From: Tubulanus polymorphus
Lineage: Eukaryota > Nemertea > Palaeonemertea > Tubulaniformes > Tubulanidae
Assembly (NCBI RefSeq): GCF_964204645.1
Contig: NC_134025.1
Location: 4,841,001-4,905,000 of the forward strand
Reading direction: 5' to 3'
Length of the DNA stretch: 64,000 nt
The stretch's first letter is position 1; every line of letters begins with the position of its first letter. This document shows, one piece after another, positions 59,339 through 64,000 of this stretch. A program made the translations under genes and the position numbers. The notes under the pieces were generated by a model. The model did no database searches. It was not told the origin of the DNA and saw only the letters and a program-made list of their open reading frames with translations.

Positions 59339-62300
59339 CTGAAATAGAATGGAAATTCACTGATCATCCTACCCCACGGCCATGATTCTGATTGTAATAC
59401 GACAACTTGTTGGAATTGAAAACGTGCCCCAGCTCAGGCCTCATTAAGAAAGGTATTGTGACTGAAATAGAGCGTTAAGGGAAAATTCGTAGATCTGGCC
59501 CGTGGGTTTTTCCGGAGTAGTGTCATTTATCTTCGGTCTGCGATCCAGCTTTGAAGATGGTAACAGTTACAATTACAAGAATAATAACGAATTGTTTGAT
59601 CCAATATCAGTATTCATCGATCTCCAAATTTGTTACTGTAGGAGTGTTAAAGTGCTTATCAGCAAGTTACAATTGCTTCCGGTGTGTAAATTGGGTATTA
59701 TGTACGGCTTAACACGTTTCAATGACTCGGATTGAAATTCATTATCGGTAAATTCAGTTCTTCGTACGGCATCATTATGCATCATCCGTTATTACTTTAG
59801 CAATGTTTTTAGTCACATCCGTGAAATACAATGATTTGTTTGCGTCTTTGTGAACATAGATGAAGATACAGATGGATACAGACCATCATGGGGCATGGGA
59901 AAACAAAAAAAGTGGCCTTGGTGTACGTATATTCTGTTGAGTCGATCCTCCGTAGCAGGTCTTGGGCTATGATTTGTATGAGTATTTCTATAGCATGATT
60001 CATTTTTTGTTTGTATCAGAAAAAATGTTCCGCAGGCGGAAACTATCCGCCGTGTCGAACTGTCTGTAAATTCCCAGACAGTGTTCACACGACACGACGT
60101 TTCGATCCATTTCAGCAATGCGTGAAATTTGACCGATTGCCATCTCGAATATGTACGAATGTTCGAATATACCCGGCGCTTTATGTGAAATTTGATTGGT
60201 TTCGGTTATATCGATGTTAACGCTGATACGATATTCAAGCAATTAATCCGTACAATGCAGATACCGTATAAACTTTCACTTCTCTGGTAACTTAGAGAAA
60301 ATTAAACAGCTTCAGGGCATTCCGACACCAGCATAATCACAGTTTTATTAGCGCTGTACAGTTCTACCCCATCGTAAGGAACTCATTTCAATTAGATTAT
60401 TTTGAAATGAAATATTCTTACAACCAGATTAGTTTTTTTGCACGATTAATCTGATTAATTTCTTATCAACGGCCGCATCATTTTTAAATCTTTATCGGAG
60501 AATGATGCATCCTCTTGGTTTCTATCCGTGCGTTGAACCAGTATAATTTATCCCAAACGATACAAAAATGTGATAACATTGATATTTTTCCAATATCTCG
60601 AGAGATCGCGTTTCCGAGATCAACAACATAACAACATCAACAATATCATCCCTACAAGATTTTAGCTGCTAAAACGCACAGAGTTCCAGGGGACATGGAT
60701 CGATATGTTTTTCATGAGGCCAAATGCCACTTCACGAACATGGGAGTTCTTTTGCATTTACAAGTGGGCGATTTCGTGAAACAAGATAAGATGATTGGTA
60801 ATTGCTGGCCTTAACCCTGTTTTACAAGAAAAATTGTATTGTATACTACAAAAATCTTACTGGGAAATAGAAATGAAAACCTTATCGAATCTAATGTGCG
60901 TGGTTCGATCTCGGTTCGATAACGTGGTATATTCGGACGGACGCCAAAGTCAATTCTTTCAGCGAATTCATACATTTTGCAAGACGTATCCATTTTGTTA
61001 AAGTACGAATCTCTATACAAGAATGTAGATTGTGTCAAAGAACAGTAAGCAGACCTTCTATGGTTTCATTCAAGGGGCAAATTGCCTTCGGTTTTACAAA
61101 ACCCATCGACTGATGTCGACAGAAGTGGTCAGGGCTGAAACGTGATAAGAGTATTCGAATCCGTGATTCTAAACTTATTGTGAACCACAGAGAAGACAGG
61201 ACGTCATTTACAAGAGGTCTTTGCTTCATAACTTCATTGCTAAGCCCTTGGTCGAGCAAGACGGCAATATTATCGCCACTTCTTATCGTGCATACTAAGT
61301 GAAAATATAATGGAAACAAGAGTGCTCCTGAGCTTATCTCACATTGCCTGCGCGACACTTCGTGGATAGAAATTGACGTCAGTGAGATTGCTTATGATGA
61401 GGGTTATTTCTCTTATAACTCGTGGTCACAATAATAACAAATTATGATAGCCGATAGTTTAAATGACGTCATGTAACAGTTGCAATCATATTCCAAAATA
61501 TTCTACTAGAATTACTGTTAGGCACGAATGCGTCATCTCGCCATTAGCCAACGATGAATTTCAAGTTTTGGAACATCTAGATGCAAGTCTATGAAATGAT
61601 TCAAAATAAACTGATAAATTACTAAATTACTTTTTTGTTACTGTCATTCATTCAAAACTATGGCCGTTATTTTGTCAAAAGGAATTCTAATCATTTGGCA
61701 TATATATAATGATAAATGACACGAAGATCCATGAGTAAACTCTTGAGTCTTAATGGACGTGGGCTCATTTTTTAATACATTCCTCCGAGGAGTTTGTAGC
61801 GTTTGGTTTGATATGCTCGCAGATGAATGTATCAATAGAAAAAAGAACTTATCCTCGTAGGGAGAATCGTGCGGAAAACAAAACGTATTTGCATCCTACC
61901 TTTTAGCCAGTCTAAGAAGTCATTTGGCACTGCCTGAAAAGATATAAGAAAATAGCGCGTGAAACGTAGTTATTTGAATGAAGTGTACGATATCAGTTCC
62001 GCCTCAAATGAATAACAACTAAGTAGTAAAAAGCTTCTTCTCATTCGATCCTTGTACGGGGAATTTCATATTCCATTTTTCTATTCAAGAGGTCCATCAA
62101 AGCCAAACTGCGTTCGATTGATTCTGATGCAAACTAAACAGCCATTTCGAATAGCACCGATACGTACGATTTAAAAGGCATATCGTTTCATCAATCTATG
62201 CATGTCTTGTATATTGTATCTGGGTATCGCGGTAAAGCCATTTAAGCCGCATATATTTGACGCGCAACAGGTAATTCATTTTATGTGTGAATTATTGTGG

Positions 62301-62559
62301 ACCGATGCATCAATTAAATAAGATAAATACCCTATCGGGAATAAACTAGACTAGCAGTCTAAATACCGAGTTAATCCGCATTTATCTTCATTCACACGCA
62401 AAGTGCATTTTGCCGTCCTACTGACCGTCTGAAAAGTAAGTTATACGGACTCTTCTTCCCAGTGGCTTCTTCGAATTAATCGAAACAAAGACGGCCGGAT
62501 ACAAAATCAGAAATCAATTTCTGGCATTACCCCAATTCCAAATATTCCAAAATCCTGAG
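59339..62559. other. Intergenic, protease upstream
   Basis: Should contain the missing first protease exon, but no ATG with a hydrophobic stretch and a phase-1 donor was found on the minus strand. A minus-strand frame at 61035-61358 and a cysteine-bearing plus frame at 60011-60220 are open but lack splice support. Confidence 0.4.
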
Positions 62560-62650
62560 ATAACATTTGACTCGAGTTAACTCATTTAAAATGAAATGAA
62601 TTTCACTCAGAGTTAACTCTCAATCACAACTGTGGAACTGGATCCTGCAT
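62560..62650. mobile_element. Degraded copy of the 29.6-kb MITE family
   Basis: It shares AGAGTTAACTCT and CAACTGTGGAACTGGATCC with the element at 29582-29707, including the inverted GAGTTAACTC motif. One end has decayed. Confidence 0.5.
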
Positions 62651-64000
62651 TTTTGACCCCCTTAATGCGACGATCAATAGAAAAAAGGAGTTCAGGAGTT
62701 GTATTTCAATTTTGATACATGGTAGTTTTGTTAATGGAGACAGATAATGGCTTCCATTTAAGAGTTATAGAGGAACCAAAAATTCAGACACTCAGATAAC
62801 AGCTGAAGAAGCCGATGAGAGGAATGCCGATGATTTGTTTGTGATTCTACAACAAAAGCCGAGATTCTCTTGTTGATACCGTTTTTGAAGATACGACGTT
62901 CTTCGATAGCTTCACTGGAGAAAAAAACACGTGAATCTTCAGCATACGAATGCCACAAAAAGGAAATATCGCGATGGCGTCGGGTTCTTCAATCGCATGA
63001 GACTGAGAAGGCGCGAGCGAAATTATGTAACATAAATATGTAATCAGGATCGGAGCACTGGCGGTAGTTAGGTTTCTGATACGTATAATCAAGGGACCGG
63101 GGTGGGCAGTGAAAATTATAAGGCTTTCGTAATTTGCCGTGTATTCAAGAATATTGTATTTCTCTAATGAACGCCGCCGGTAACTATACGTTTGGTATAT
63201 TTTAACCCAAGTAATTGGATATGTACAGCGGTCACGATTAAACCTTTCCGCCCTATCTTAATTGTGATGCGGATTTGATGATATACGGCGTATTCGAGCA
63301 TGTGATGATGCGATGATGCACGTACGCAGCAGTACATAAAGCTGTCTGAAACTTTCAATCACCCAACCTGTTTTTCATCGTCATTAAATAAGACATCTAT
63401 AATTGCAGGTCTTTGATCGTCATTTCCATGTCCGCTGCTTCCTTCCGAATGTATTCATCTAACAACCAATAAGATATACACATTTATGACAAAGATGCAG
63501 TCACTCTGGAGCGTGTATAAGGAGATTAGCGAATCGTATTTTTCTTCGTATTTCGTAGAAAGAAAAGCCCAAAAGGGGAATTTCTCGGTATGACATGTTG
63601 ACAAAAAAACTAGTACATATCTCATTGCTCCCAAGAGAATGAATGACAGTCGACGTTGCCACTTTCTATTGGAAGAAAACGCTTAATAAAATCAGGTGTT
63701 GCGCAAGGATCTTCGATGTTACATGAAAAGTCGAATATAAACTTGCACAAAGACGCGGAAATATGCCGTGGGGAAAAACAGACACACGAGAACCTCAGGA
63801 GAGATGGTGAAAAAAGATCAAGGATAGGATGAAAGTTGCTAAGTGAAATTGAAACATGCTCCAGGAAACGATGGCTCCGAGCTGCAAAAACCGCGCGATA
63901 CGATTAGATTTTCAAAGAGAAAGGACTTTGTTGATCGTCTGATCAGAGCCTATTTGAAAAAAAAAAACGATTCTACCTGTGAATAGACAAATACTTGTGT
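62651..64000. other. Right flank, no firm gene
   Basis: The 62760-63090 part is richer in G+C and open in several frames on both strands, with an acceptor-like tract (TTTTTTTCTCCAG) on the minus strand. I cannot decide a coding strand. The rest is AT-rich without visible features. Confidence 0.4.

Noticed and set aside
61035-61358. 107-codon minus-strand frame
   Set aside because: Starts at GTG, no ATG until deep inside, no domain recognised; the protease phase requirement is not met.

Overview
The window is animal nuclear DNA. Genes are split by introns with GT-AG borders (one likely GC-AG), AATAAA signals follow several stop codons, and the AT-rich background carries short inverted-repeat transposons and a large satellite block. 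ABCD4, HUNK-like and acylated globin-X-like genes occurring together fit an invertebrate, probably a lophotrochozoan such as a mollusc, annelid or brachiopod. The phylum is inference, not seen in the sequence.

Layout. A 183-bp satellite array with higher-order structure fills 0.9-5.5 kb. An intronless dispanin/CD225 membrane protein (minus) lies at 7.2-8.6 kb. From 8.6 to 22.3 kb I see no convincing gene, only a foldback element, a possible SINE remnant and one weak 112-codon frame. A modular secreted cysteine-rich gene (minus) occupies 22.3-24.4 kb, with two alternative signal-peptide exons. The complete 15-exon ABCD4 cobalamin transporter (minus) is at 25.8-29.8 kb. An intronless 194-residue protein of bacterial flavour (minus) is at 31.3-31.9 kb. 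A three-exon globin-X-like gene (minus) is at 33.3-35.6 kb. An intronless 316-residue orphan (minus) is at 37.5-38.4 kb, next to a second modular gene of PAN-like four-cysteine exons (minus, 39.8-41.5 kb, perhaps reaching 37.0 kb). A 546-residue disordered orphan (plus) is at 44.2-45.8 kb. A complete eight-exon HUNK-like kinase (plus) is at 47.6-53.9 kb. A trypsin-like secreted serine protease (minus) is at 56.9-59.3 kb. The last 4.6 kb has no gene I can support.

The genes do not form one pathway. Two loci of secreted modules built from symmetric phase 1-1 exons are the least familiar content and the best candidate for something undescribed. Exon models were checked by hand: for ABCD4, HUNK, the globin and the protease every exon length agrees with its flanking intron phases. 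The ABCD4 exons sum to 602 residues and the HUNK-like exons to 742.
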